Source: Heterotrichella gracilis (lineage: Eukaryota > Sar > Xanthophyceae > Tribonematales > Xanthonemataceae). Taken from it: a stretch of 64,000 nt of DNA. Positions 51,783-62,800 of the stretch are shown here, one piece after another. The DNA lies in contig JAULBX010017192.1 in NCBI GenBank assembly GCA_032358255.1, forward strand, positions 1 to 64,000, read 5' to 3'. The notes under the pieces were generated by a model, which did no database searches, was not told where the DNA came from, and saw only the letters and a program-made list of their open reading frames with translations. The position numbers and the translations under genes are program-made. Every line of letters begins with the position of its first letter. Position 1 is the stretch's first letter.

Positions 51783-54048
51783 TCAGCGGTACCTGCGGCG
51801 GTCATCTTGTGGTGGGCTGCGCTCGCGCTCCCGGCCCTTGTCCCCCTCCTCCTGCACAGCCACACCAGTGCATGCAGATCAGCGCCATGGCCACAAATCT
51901 ACAGCCCTATAATTGTAGAAGCAACACAAAACAACGCGCACAGGTGGATGCAACCGGTTCATGTGTTCCTCGCTGTACGGTAGCATGCATGGCTGGTGTA
52001 CTTACGCTTGTGCGCCCCCCCTGACGGAATTTCTTCTTGAGGCGGCCGTACTCGTCATACCTGCACCGGGGGGCAGGGCGGTCACGACACTGCAACAACC
52101 ACATGGCTGCAGCGAAGTACAGGCACTAGGCACCCTGGTAACCTATTCCTGCATCAGCACGCACTGGCCTGCGACGGTGCCAACCAAGCAGCAGTAGACC
52201 AAGAGCGCACAGCGCATCAACTCCCAAATCACCAACCAAGCACCAAGCCCCACCGCTCCCCCTTGCTTACTTTTCATTTTCATCCTCCTCCACCTGCTTG
52301 CGCCTGCGCCTTGCCTCCTCCAGCTCGCGCTCGTCAAGCTCCTTGAAGCCGCCGCCAGTGCCCTCGCGGTTGGTGTCAACGGTGCCTGGCTTGGGCGTGT
52401 TGCACATGTTGCACTTGAAGCGCCGGGCCCAGTTGGTGTTGCCGCAGCTGGGGCACGCCCAGTCTCCTTCCGTGAAGAGGGCTGCAAGGGGCGGGGGAGT
52501 GCGGGGTGAGCTGAATGCTTGCAGCTGCAGGTTCTGGCAAACATCCATGCATGCACGGCAGCAAATGCGCCCCATTTCATGTGCTGCATAGTTGCATGCG
52601 ACACCTCCCAGTGCTATGCACCATGTAGTAACACAAGAAAACTTCAGGATAAACACACAAGTAAGGGTACACATTTTGCGCACCTGCTGGACCCTGTGGG
52701 GCTGCCACCACCCTCTCCCGCCCGCCACCACCACGGCCCCCGCCGCCGCCGCCGCCATAGCCCCCACCACCGTCACCACCGCCGCCGCCGCCACCCGATG
52801 GCTTACCCGACCCACACCTGCGCACCAGGCATAGTTAGTGGCGAGGACCTGCAAGGGCAGGGGCGCCATGCACACGCGGGCTTGGCTGCAGCTTTGTGTT
52901 CAGAAGCAGCCACTTACTTGTTGCACTTTAGCCGGAAGGAGAAGTTCACGTTGCCACAGGTGCACGCCCAGTCGCCTTCACGCATCTCCTTGGGCCCGCC
53001 GCCGCCCCTGCCCCCGCCACCCCCGCCGTAGCTCTGCCCCCCACCGTACCCCCCTGCCTGCTGCTGGTCATACCCTCCGTACCCCCCTGCTGCCGGTGCG
53101 CTGTATGCCGATGCATCATACCCATATGCTGCCTGCCCTGCGTCAGCTTGATAGGCAGCGGCAGGGGCAGGGGCAGGTGGCACTGCAGCCGCCTGGTCAT
53201 ACGCGGCTGGTGCAGAGCTGCCGTAGTCATATGCCGGCTGCTGGTAGCTGCTGTCCCCCCTACCGCCACCCCTGTCGCCATATGACTCCCTGCTGCCACC
53301 CCTATCCCGGTCTTGGTAGGAGTCACGACCCCGGTCCGCTCCACCCCCACCTCCATACCCACGGTCACCGCCACCACGGTCACCACCGCCATAGCCCCTA
53401 CCGCCGCCACGGTCACCACCGCCGTAGCCCCTGTCGCCCCCACCGCCATAGCCCCCGCCACCCCGGTCACCCCCACCATAGCCACCCCCACCGCGACCTC
53501 CTCCCCTGCCCCCCCGCCCACCAAAGCCCCTGCCCCCGCCCCCGCCGCCACCCCAGACCCCCTCTGGCTTCTCCGCTAGGCTCACCTTCAGTGGGGTACC
53601 TGGCACGCCCAACACAAATACATCAGCTTTACTGCCCTGATCCGCTGGCTGCTGCTGGGACAAGGGTTGCGCATGCATAAGCAGAAAATGCAGTTTGTAA
53701 ACGGACAACTTTGTGGGCGACGCCTGTATCTGGCAACTGAATACACGACGCTGCAGTAGATGCAAGTGACGCTCTACACACACCTTTCCAGTCCTTGCCA
53801 TTGAACCACGAGACTGCAGAACCGGCAGAAAAGGGGTCTTCGTAGGTGACAGTGAAGTCCCCCTTCGGCTGCCCTGTCACTTTGTCCCGGTAGATCCATA
53901 TCTTCTTCTTGTTTGTCTTCTTATCAAGCTTGATGATGCCGATGGAGCCAAAAAACTCCTCGATGTCCTGCTCTGCGACCCCAGAAGGCATCCCTTGCAC
54001 GTATATCATGTCCGTGTGAGGGACATCGAACTGGTTACTGAAATCCAT
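51783..54048 (-). CDS. FET-type RNA-binding protein (FUS/TAF15-like)
   Basis: A nuclear RNA-binding protein related to TAF15/FUS/EWS. Six exons: 53784-54048, 52918-53599, 52684-52817, 52271-52481, 52006-52060, 51783-51851; 471 residues. The N-terminal RRM (about 12-100) has RNP2 MIYVQGMP, the FET-type IGIIKLDKKTNKKK, RNP1-like KGDFTVTYEDP and SAVSWFNGKDWKGTPLKVSLA. Then come long Gly-rich YGGGDRGG repeats (about 105-200) and a Tyr/Ala/Gln-rich prion-like stretch. Two RanBP2-type zinc fingers follow: DWACTCGNVNFSFRLKCNKCG (Cys301, 303, 314, 317, fewer than usual residues between the first two) and DWACPSCGNTNWARRFKCNMC in part (Cys370, 373, 384, 387). The tail is charged (ELDERELEEARRRRK) and ends RRRYR. 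The order, RRM first, differs from animal FUS, where the low-complexity part comes first. Its start faces the Cys4-array gene 628 bases away. Confidence 0.93.
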
Positions 54049-54683
54049 ATTGTCTTGAGTTGTAACTCGGGGAACAGCCAGGCTCAGGCCAGAAAGCAGG
54101 ACTGCTTGTGAGTCTGTCAGATTCTTTCAAGTGGGCATCAGTAGATAGGAAGGGCAAGACAGGGGTGCCCTTCTGATGGAGCTTCACCGGGTGCCAACCT
54201 GCCAGCAGACAACACCAGCCATGCAAACGTGTTCCCAGCCCGCATACATATAGAGGCTTTGTGGGCGTTGTAGTCATGATGGTCCACCCATCAAGCATTG
54301 CCCAAACAACCAAAGTCTTTGATCATCGTTAATGATCGTGTTTAACGATTGTAAAGCTGATCAGCAGTCATCCAACGGGCTTGTGATCACCATTTGATGA
54401 GGTAGAGGGGTAGTAACCTGCCAACGGGGGGACAAAGCAACTGTCCCCCGGACGGCGGCTCAGGGGAAGTTGCAAAGAAAACCGGTATGAAACAAAAGGT
54501 CACTAAAACTAAAACACAGACCAGAAGGTTGAAAGGTGGTTGTTGTAAACTAGAGAAGGGACAGCAAGTTGTTTACAACTCGAATCGGTCGCCATCGCCG
54601 CACGCAGTGCACGTTTTGTTGAGAATCCAGGCGTGCTTCCCCCACCCGTTTGCAACGCTTGGGGGTCACTGGCCCGATGGCGT
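54006..54683. repeat. Inverted duplication, copy A (source locus)
   Basis: This segment matches 61346-62004 in reverse orientation. It contains the first FET codons, the shared promoter region and the 5' leader of the Cys4-array gene up to its start codon. Matching runs of more than 40 bases are identical near the array-gene end; similarity falls toward the FET end. Confidence 0.9.
54049..54676. promoter_or_regulatory. Shared head-to-head promoter, FET / Cys4-array genes
   Basis: These 628 bases separate two divergent start codons. They include the short palindromes ATCATCGTTAATGAT and CGTTTAA-type repeats near 54320-54350. Most of the region is conserved in the inverted copy at 61346-62004, which shows what was carried along, not that it is functional there. 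Confidence 0.6.
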
Positions 54684-54690
54684 CGCTTGA
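54487..54690 (+). other. Overlapping upstream open frame in Cys4-array leader
   Basis: A 67-codon frame starts at ATG 54487 and runs past the main ATG at 54677 in another frame. It is basic at its start (KQKVTKTKTQTRRLKGG). The inverted copy keeps it open with few amino-acid changes, but overall DNA identity there is also high, so conservation may only reflect recent copying. Confidence 0.35.
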
Positions 54691-57600
54691 AGCCCTGCAG
54701 ACGCTCCCTCCAGAGGAGCAGCTGGCGTATTTGAACGTGAAAATAAACGAGTGTGAACTTTCTCCCCGCAGCAACGACCAGGCCCAGGCGTTCAGCCTGA
54801 AGGCCTTGCAGCTGAGGCAGGGCACCGTCAATGCCCTCGGGCCTCGACCTGACGACCCCGAACAGGCAGCAGCGTGGGACCAGCACAAGGCAGAAGCCGA
54901 GGAGGCCACGGATCGGGCCCTGCTGGAGGAAAGGTCGACCCTGAACCAAACCGGGCTCCTGGACAAGTACCAAGAAGGGCTGACTCTCAAGGCCCTGAGG
55001 GACCAGATCCTGTCGCACCAAGCAGCACTCCCAGTGGGCCAACCAGGTAAGAGCGCCTGCAGGCGAGGCCATGACGACCACTGCACCGTGTGATGAAGAG
55101 TTACATTCCGTCCGAGCCCCTTTTTGCGGGCTTTGCAACTCATTGGTATTCGTTGGACACCACCGTGCTGCTTGCTCATCATGTTGCCCCTGCAAATGCC
55201 CTGGCATGTTTGGGTTTGGGTACGCTTGACCACCTCTCGGCTATGTATATATGTGGCACATACCGCAGTCAAACATCCATGCCTGCACGTGCTGCTCCTC
55301 CACCGCCGTGTTTTGGGAGGCCATTGTGAACAGCATGCCAGGCCTTTGCACCAAGGACCATCAACCCAACGACACCATCACCAGTTTTGCTGACCGATTC
55401 CGCTGTGCCTGCTAGGTGATGATGCCTCACACGCGCAAGCCCTATGGCCAATCCCGCAACCAGGAGACGGCCAAGGCCTCATGCAGCAGCAGAACTACCT
55501 GGTGCCTGGGGTTGTGCTCCCAGCAGGGTACGCCCTTGCCGAGCATCCACATGATATGCTGGCAGGGCAGTACCCAAACGTGGAAATGCCACTGGGGGTT
55601 GATGGCTCCAAACAGTGCCGCATCTGCACGCTGAACAAGCCGCTGGCTGCGTTTCACCGGAACAAGTAAGTGGCTGCCAACGAAGCTGCAGAACAGCACT
55701 TCATGGTTCACAGATGGTTGTGTGTGCGCCTGTACCACCTGCTGATTTAATGTCACTGGCCAGCAGGGGCAACTCTGACGGCCACGACACGCGCTGCAAG
55801 GAGTGCTGCGCAGTGTATGAGATTGAGAAGCGCAAGAAGAGGCCAAAGGTGCACGAGCCCACGGTGGGGGAGAAGCTATGTAGGCGCTGCCAACAGATGA
55901 AGCCCTCAGCAGAGTTCTACAGGTGCGTGGCTCTTGGTTCCTGCACCACTTTGTCACTAGGTTGCCACCTCCGCTCTGTAGCATGGGCAAACGAGACAAT
56001 TTTGTTGCTGTAGGAACACCTGCAAGTCAGACGGGCTCTACAACCGGTGCAAGGGCTGCTTCAGCGCTGCAGCTGCAGACCGGCGCCAGAAGAAAGAGCC
56101 TGTCGTCCCCACTGTGTCTGAGAAGGTGTGCAACAAGTGCGGAGTGCTCAAGTCTGCCAACGACTTCTACCGCAACAAGCTGATGGCAGATGGGCTGTAT
56201 GGCCACTGCAAGCGCTGCCACGCAGACAGTGCCACCAAGCGCTTTGTGGTGGAGCCCACAGTGGCAGAGAAGACCTGCAGGTGGGTGGAAAACGTTGCAG
56301 CAGATGTGCGCTCACTAGCCTGGCATTGGTGTTGTGGCTTTTGATAGCACTGCCTGCTTTGTATACGTGCGCAGTGTGCGACTTTCCAACGTTTGTGTTG
56401 CGCAGGAAGTGCCAGATCCTGAAGCCATCCAATGACTTCTATCGCAACAAGCTGATGGTGGACGGGCTGTACAACTTCTGCAAGGTGTGCACCAATGCTG
56501 CAGCTGAGCAGCGCTCCAAGAACACGCCTGCCAAGGTGGTCACTGTGCCAACCGTCTCCCACAAGGCTTGCAAGGTACGACGCGCTGCACAGGTCACTGG
56601 CACTAAGATTCCAGCAGCACCGCCCGTGGCCCATACATAACCTTTGTACTGCCACCTTTCCTACTAGGCGTGTGTTGCTGGTGTAGGTGTGCCAGGAGGA
56701 CAAACCTGCCACCGACTTCTACCGCAACAAGAACATGTCAGACGGGCTGTTCACATCGTGCAAGGAGTGCTGCAGCCAGAACCCCGCCAAGCGCATGTGC
56801 GTGCCAGAGCCTAAGGTTGCGGAGAAGGTGTGCAAGCGCTGCGGCTCGGAGAAGCCAGCTGACCAGTTCTCACGCAACAAGTCCAACAGCGATGGCCTCT
56901 ACTCTTGGTGCAAGGTACGCAGCAGAAGAGCATGCAGGAGTGGCGTGGCATGGGCGAGGCACTGTGTATTGTTGCTTGGTATGTTACCCTTGGTGAGGGG
57001 ATGTGTTGCTGAAGGTACCCCTGCCACCTGTCACAGGAGTGCGATGCACGCAGCGCTGCTGAGCGCAAGAAGAGCATCACGCCAGTGAACGAGCCTCGGG
57101 TGGAGACCAAGAAGTGCACCCGCTGCGGTGAGCACAAATCTGCGAAGGAGTTCTACCGCGACCGCCTCAAGTCAGATGGGCTGACCTCCTGCTGCAAGGC
57201 GTGCAAGGGGTCTGCCAAGAAGGCGGCAAAGGCTGAGGCAGCGGACATGCAGGGGGTGGAGCCACAGCATGAAGCCATACATGCGGCAGTCAGCCAGGCA
57301 GTCTCGCCGCCGGAGCCTGTCATTGGTAAGTGCACCTGGCTGACACCGCTTGATGATTTGAAGGACATGGCAAATCAGTTGTGCCACGTGCTAATATATG
57401 AACGGCCCTTCTCCTTGTCGTGCAGGTCAGGATGAGCAATCTGTGGCAGGTATGCTCGCCTCGCTGCAGCATGGCGGCAATGACCAGATCACCATGCACA
57501 TCGACCAGCACGGCCAGATTGTGATCCAGGCGGACGGCGTGCAGCTTGTGGAGGGAGACGCAGCGGCGGTTGCTGCCCAGCCTGAGCTCACCTTCCAGCA

Positions 57601-58015
57601 GCTGGTCACGGCCTCGGAGGGGGTCATACTGGCGCCAGTGCAACAGGTGAGCTGGTAGAGGAAGGGTGCGCATGGGCATGTCATGATGTGTAGGCCCCTT
57701 CTCTTGTGGGTGCTGATGAGCCATGATCGCCTGCAGCTGTGCCACCCATTGATGCTAGGCTGCTTATTGCAATCTTGTGACTGTAATATTGCCTGAAGCG
57801 CGCTTGCCTTGTGTCTGCAGGCTGCTGCTTCGCAGGGGTTCCCCGCTGGCAGTGAACCAGGAGCTGTTGGGGATGCAGCTGGCGGTGAGTTCAGCCTGCA
57901 GGAGCTGATGGCTGACGGGGCGGAGGCTGAGGAGCCAGCGGGCGACACAGGCGCAGATGGACATGGTGCACCCAGTGCGCACCCCCTGCCTGGCACAGAC
58001 CAGGTGCAGGGATAA
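54677..58015 (+). CDS. Protein with seven tandem Cys4 zinc-like modules
   Basis: I do not recognise a named family for the whole protein. Nine exons: 54677-55046, 55416-55665, 55767-55922, 56014-56280, 56406-56574, 56687-56914, 57037-57325, 57426-57646, 57821-58015; 714 residues, all phases closing. Residues 1-123 are helical and charged (LPPEEQLAYLNVKINECEL). Seven modules of about 40-50 residues follow between about 189 and 540, each of the form CxxC-x(3)-K-x(4)-F-x-R-...-DG-x(4)-C-x(2)-C, for example CNKCGVLKSANDFYRNK then DGLYGHCKRC. Linkers are Lys/Arg-rich with Pro. The last 140 residues are acidic and Gln-rich (ITMHIDQHGQIVIQADG). The module resembles the zinc site of endonuclease-VII-like and Stc1-like domains, but no catalytic histidine pair is visible, so nucleic-acid or protein binding is more likely than cleavage. 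It converges with the gene to its right. Confidence 0.85.
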
Positions 58016-59886
58016 ATGGGGTGCAAGCAAGGGCATATGCGTTTTATTTTACGATCCCAGATGAGCATAGTATAGTGCTGACTGGTAACCAATTTGCAGT
58101 GGGTTTTGGATGTGGCTACAGTGGGCCAAATGACTGGTAATACAGAACTCTTTACTTTCCGCGACTATTGACCTTAGTTACTTCCATTGTGTTTCTCAAA
58201 TCGATGATGTCGTCAGTGCTCCCATTTTGCACAGCACCTTTTTGCAGCCTTGGTGGCTGCCGCAACCATGACAGCAGCTGCTGGTGGATCCTGGTGGTGC
58301 GGATGGGCACACACAGGCTATGATAATTGGTTGCCTAAAGCTGTTTGCACACACTTTAATCTTTTTTCCATGGCCCATGGGTGCCACCATCGATTAGCTA
58401 CATCAGCTTTTCTGAATTTCAACATCCTAGACTTTCAACATGCCTGCTTTTGATTCATGTCGTACCAGCCGCTGCTTTTAATTAAAGAATGTCAATGGTG
58501 CATCGGGGATGGGTCATGCAACATAATGACCGTCGGGTTGTTCAGGCTCCTCCACATACCTCTGTTGGCCGTTAAGTCTGTCCATGCCTTTGTAAGGTTG
58601 ATATTATCTCATTTATCAAATGAGATTACCATGACATGCCGCACAGTGTGGTAATGTCACAATGACAATAGTCAAACCGCCGCACATTTGTGTGGGGCTG
58701 CGCGCGTTCCGTTTTAAAAGGCTTTTAGGGTGTAGGGCTTCTCCTTCTTTTTTAATAATTGACCAGAGTGACTGTCAGTGCACTGCATGCAGTGACTGCA
58801 TGCATCATGACAATTGTTGACTTCAGAATCTGACGTCATGTGTCATGACGAGTCGTGGGTACTCATTTGCCATTTATTGCATATGGCGTGCATGTCATTC
58901 GCCATCTGAAATAATGTTGAACATATTACAATTGGTTTGTGAGTTACACGTTAAACGCTTACAAACAACATGATCGTAAGCTAGAACTTCTATGATAAAA
59001 TTATTCACTGAAAAACGGTTATTTAATTGTTTTACTGAGGCCTAGTTAGCCAATGCCCAAAGGCATGGCATGCAAAAGGGTTTGGCGTTTAGTGTACAGT
59101 GTAGGAGCATAGGAGCCTTGAATAGCAAGGAGTTGCAACCGAGTAGTCTCAACTGCTCATCATGCATATGGCAGCAAAAGACTCTTTTCGAAAAGAAAAC
59201 AACGCCGCGTGCAATACTATTACGCCGGGCCGTCCGCGGCGGCATAGCAGCTACTAGCATGATGCACATTCCCTGTCTCACATGTAGACTATACAGCCAG
59301 CCTGCCAGGACCTGGTGGGTTGCTAACAGGGACACCGCCATAGATCTAGAAAGCAGTATAAAATGGGTTTGCAAAGTAGTGCAGTGGGTAGCTACTATAG
59401 TGCATGCACGAAGACTTGCAGTCTATTATGCTGCTGTACGTGCACATGATACACCTGCCAAGCTAGCTTCAATAAAAAGGTCATGCGAGCAAAATGTGTC
59501 AAAGTATAGCGCCAAAATCGGGCGCGCATGCACGTGTACAAATAAATCCACAAACAAATAAATCCACAACAAAATTATTACAAGCGACCAATAGGAAATC
59601 TTGCAAACACACCGTGCCCGGGCCTGAAAAAGTCCCTGGCAGGAAATCCATTGATCTGCCAAGAATGGATTGCAACCTGGGATGGTGCAACCACTGAGAC
59701 TGGCAGAATTGGTGCGTGCTTGCATGTGGCAATCGAGGCCCTGCATGGTGTTGGCATTAGGGTGCCACATCTGTGGCGAGACCATGCATGCACCACGGGA
59801 TGTGCAACAGCTGCTACTCCCACCACAATGTGATAGCTGCAAAACTCTGCCCCACCATTAGGCTGCACCGGCTGCTGGACCCTGCT
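58016..59886. other. AT-richer convergent intergenic region
   Basis: Nearly 1.9 kb, lower in GC than the flanking genes. It contains a 163-codon open frame (59070-59561) and a direct repeat AAATAAATCCACAA near 59540-59570. No domain was recognised. Confidence 0.55.
59070..59561 (+). CDS. Orphan 163-codon open frame
   Basis: It starts at ATG 59070 and is open to 59561. The product has a mixed composition (CLTCRLYSQPARTWW, DLESSIKWVCKVVQWV) and is Lys/Arg-rich. No domain, signal peptide or membrane segment is clear. In DNA of this lower GC content a frame this long is less expected by chance than elsewhere in the window, but there is no other evidence that it is a gene. Confidence 0.2.
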   Translation: MQKGLAFSVQCRSIGALNSKELQPSSLNCSSCIWQQKTLFEKKTTPRAILLRRAVRGGIAATSMMHIPCLTCRLYSQPARTWWVANRDTAIDLESSIKWVCKVVQWVATIVHARRLAVYYAAVRAHDTPAKLASIKRSCEQNVSKYSAKIGRACTCTNKSTNK

Positions 59887-62800
59887 TCAAAACCCCTCTG
59901 CCACAGCCACTCGCCGCTTCTTGCGCACCACCACCCGCCCGCCACCCGCACCATTCGCCCCTGCTGGTGCACCCTCAACCCCCTGGCTACCAATCACACC
60001 ACCTGCATACGCGGGCTGCCTGTCACCCCCACCATCACGATCGTTTGCAGCATCCGGCAGGCCCCCTGTCTGCTGCACCTCCTCTGCTGCATGCCTGTCC
60101 TCCTCCCCCTGCAGCGCTCCCCCCTCCACCTCCACCCACTGCCGACCCAGGGTGTGCAGCTGCTCAGCCACGTCAGGGGTGACCTGTGCAAAGGGGGGGT
60201 ACACATGGTCACATACACAGTTAGTTAGTTTTTTAGTTACATGCAATCCAGCAATACATCCAGATTAGCAGTCAGTCTTGCACATGCGGCGCCACGGAGC
60301 TCTTTCCTGGCACTGTTTGAACCACTTATTGATCCCACGCGACTTGAGGTCCTGCTGGAGTAAGTCAGCCCACGTGGCTCTTGGCTTACCTATCCCCTTT
60401 GCCCCCTCTACCCTACCAAACACCATACATTTAGGAACCCTATCGTCTGATAAACGGTCACATGCACAGCACCGTATCATATCAAACCCTACACATGCAA
60501 CGACCCACCACGCTGCTGTGCCCACCACATGGCTCTGTAACCCTGCACACCCACCCACCTCTGCACCCCGCGCCGCCCCCGCCAGCCGCACTTGCATGGC
60601 TCCACCCGCCAGGGGCGTGCCATCCCACAGCAGCGCCCTCTCCAGTGGCACACCACACGCGCCCTCAGGCCATGCCCACCCACCACCGGCTAGCACGGGC
60701 CCGAGCGCCGCCCTCCCCTCTTCCCCCTCTTGGTACTCCCCTTGGCCCAGCTGCAGCGACACCTGGCTGCCAAGCATGGCCTCCCTGTCACCATCGCCCC
60801 CTTCGCCCCCTTGTCGCGCATCACACCGGCGAGTAGCCAGCGCGTAGCTCCTGCCGCCTGCCCCAATGCAACCCAGCACTGCACCCCGCTGGCCTTGCCT
60901 CCTTGTCCCCACAGACCCCGCACCCAGCGCACCCCCTTGCATCACCCGCAGGCCCGCGGCCACCCCCGCCACCTGCGCCGCCAGGCTGTTGCCCCCATCC
61001 TGAGCCCTCACATGCAGATCGTCCAGCGCGTCCACATGCACCCCCCTGCTTGCAAGGGTCTTCCTGACGTATGGTGGGGGCACACGGCCCTGGAGCAGCG
61101 CGGTGGTGGCGGGGGAAGGGGAGGAGACTGTGGCAGCACGCAGCAGGTCATAGGCGGTGAGGGGCACCTGCAGCGATGGAAGTAGCTGGGGGGAAAGCGA
61201 GGATGGCGCGGTGGCATAGAATGCATACCAGCACAGGCTACTGGTGTCGCTGCTTCCCTGATTGGGTGGAGATGTGTGTTGCCAACAAGGTACCAAGCAG
61301 ATGCCCTGACCACATGCATGCATGACTGTTGCTCACTTTGTGCCCACGCCATCAGGCCAGTGACCCCCAAGCGTTGCAAACGGGTGGGGGAAGCACGCCT
61401 GGAGTCTCAACAAAACGTGCACTGCGTGCGGCGATGGCGACCGATTCGAGTTGTAAACAACTTGCTGTCCCTTCTCTAGTTTACAACAACCACCTTTCAA
61501 CCTTCTGGTCTGTGTTTTAGTTTTAGTGACCTTTTGTTTCATACCGGTTTTCTCTTTGCAACTTCCCCCTGAGCCGCCGTCCTGGGGACGGTGCTTTGTC
61601 CCCCCGTTGGCAGGATACTACCCCTCTACCTCATCAAATGGTGATCACAAGCCCGTTGGATGACTGCTGATCAGCTTTACAATCGTCAAACACGATCATT
61701 AACGATGATCAAAGACTTTAATTGTTTAGGCAATGATTGATGGGTGGACCATCATGACTGGCAACGCCCACAAAGCCTCTATATGTATGCGGGCTGGTGT
61801 TGTCTGCTGGCAAGTTGGCACCCGGTGAAGCACCATCAAAAGGGCACCATTGTCTTGCCCCACCTACCCACTGATGCCCACTTAAAAGATCCTGACTGTC
61901 CAAGCTTACAGGCAGTTTCTGGCCTTATGTGGCATTTTCGTCAGTCACAACTTGGTTCAATATGGATTTTAGTAACCAGTTAGATGCCCCTCACATGGAC
62001 ATGAGGGACCATTGCACACACAAACGGCAGCACATGACTGTCACTGACCTTCATTTTGGCAAGCAACTTTTGAAGATGAGGGGGTGGGAGCGGTGGGTCA
62101 TGGCTGGTGGCGGTGGTGGTGGTGGGTGGTGGTGGTGGTGGGTCAAACCCCCAGCTGTCCCCACCTGCTCCCGTGTACTGGCGCTGCATGGCACGACCAG
62201 TGGGAGCACGTGAGTGGGGGGAAGGGGCAGTGTCAGGTGGTGCCACATGGTTGCTGCCGCTCACAAAAGGACACAGCTGTCATGGGGCAGCAAGTGCCAG
62301 CATTCAACAGCAGTTTGCTTGGGCCTGCATATGCAGGGACGGGTAACAACCACCCAAGGCCAGCCTGCACGCACATTGCTATGCACATGCTTCTGCATCA
62401 GGGTTTGTTGAGACAGCCTCATCCTACCAAGCCCCTATCCCCGCCCCCTGCCCCCACCTGCTGCTCCATGACCTGCCAGAGCGCGTGCCAGTGCAGGGGC
62501 AGGCGGAGCATGCGACGGGGCTCGGGCGGTGCGCCGCGCACGGTGTTGGGTGAGGGGGGCATCCGAGGGGAAGGGGGGCGGTAGGGGGCAGCAGTGGGGG
62601 AGGAAGGTTCAGTGGGGGAGGAGGTGGACATGTGTGTGGGTGTGCCCCCCTCCAGGTATGAGCTGCTCAGCCCTGTGACCACCACATCGCCCAGTATGTT
62701 CTGCCTGCACCCAGCGCACCACACAGCTGAGTGCGTTGGGCCAGGTTCCAGGCAATGCATGCAGTCCCCATGCGCAGTGCAGATACAGATTGGTCGATCG

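Noticed and set aside
61333-61542. Second gene copy starting in the inverted duplication
   Set aside because: Only the upstream frame and promoter are copied; no later exon of the Cys4-array gene is present.
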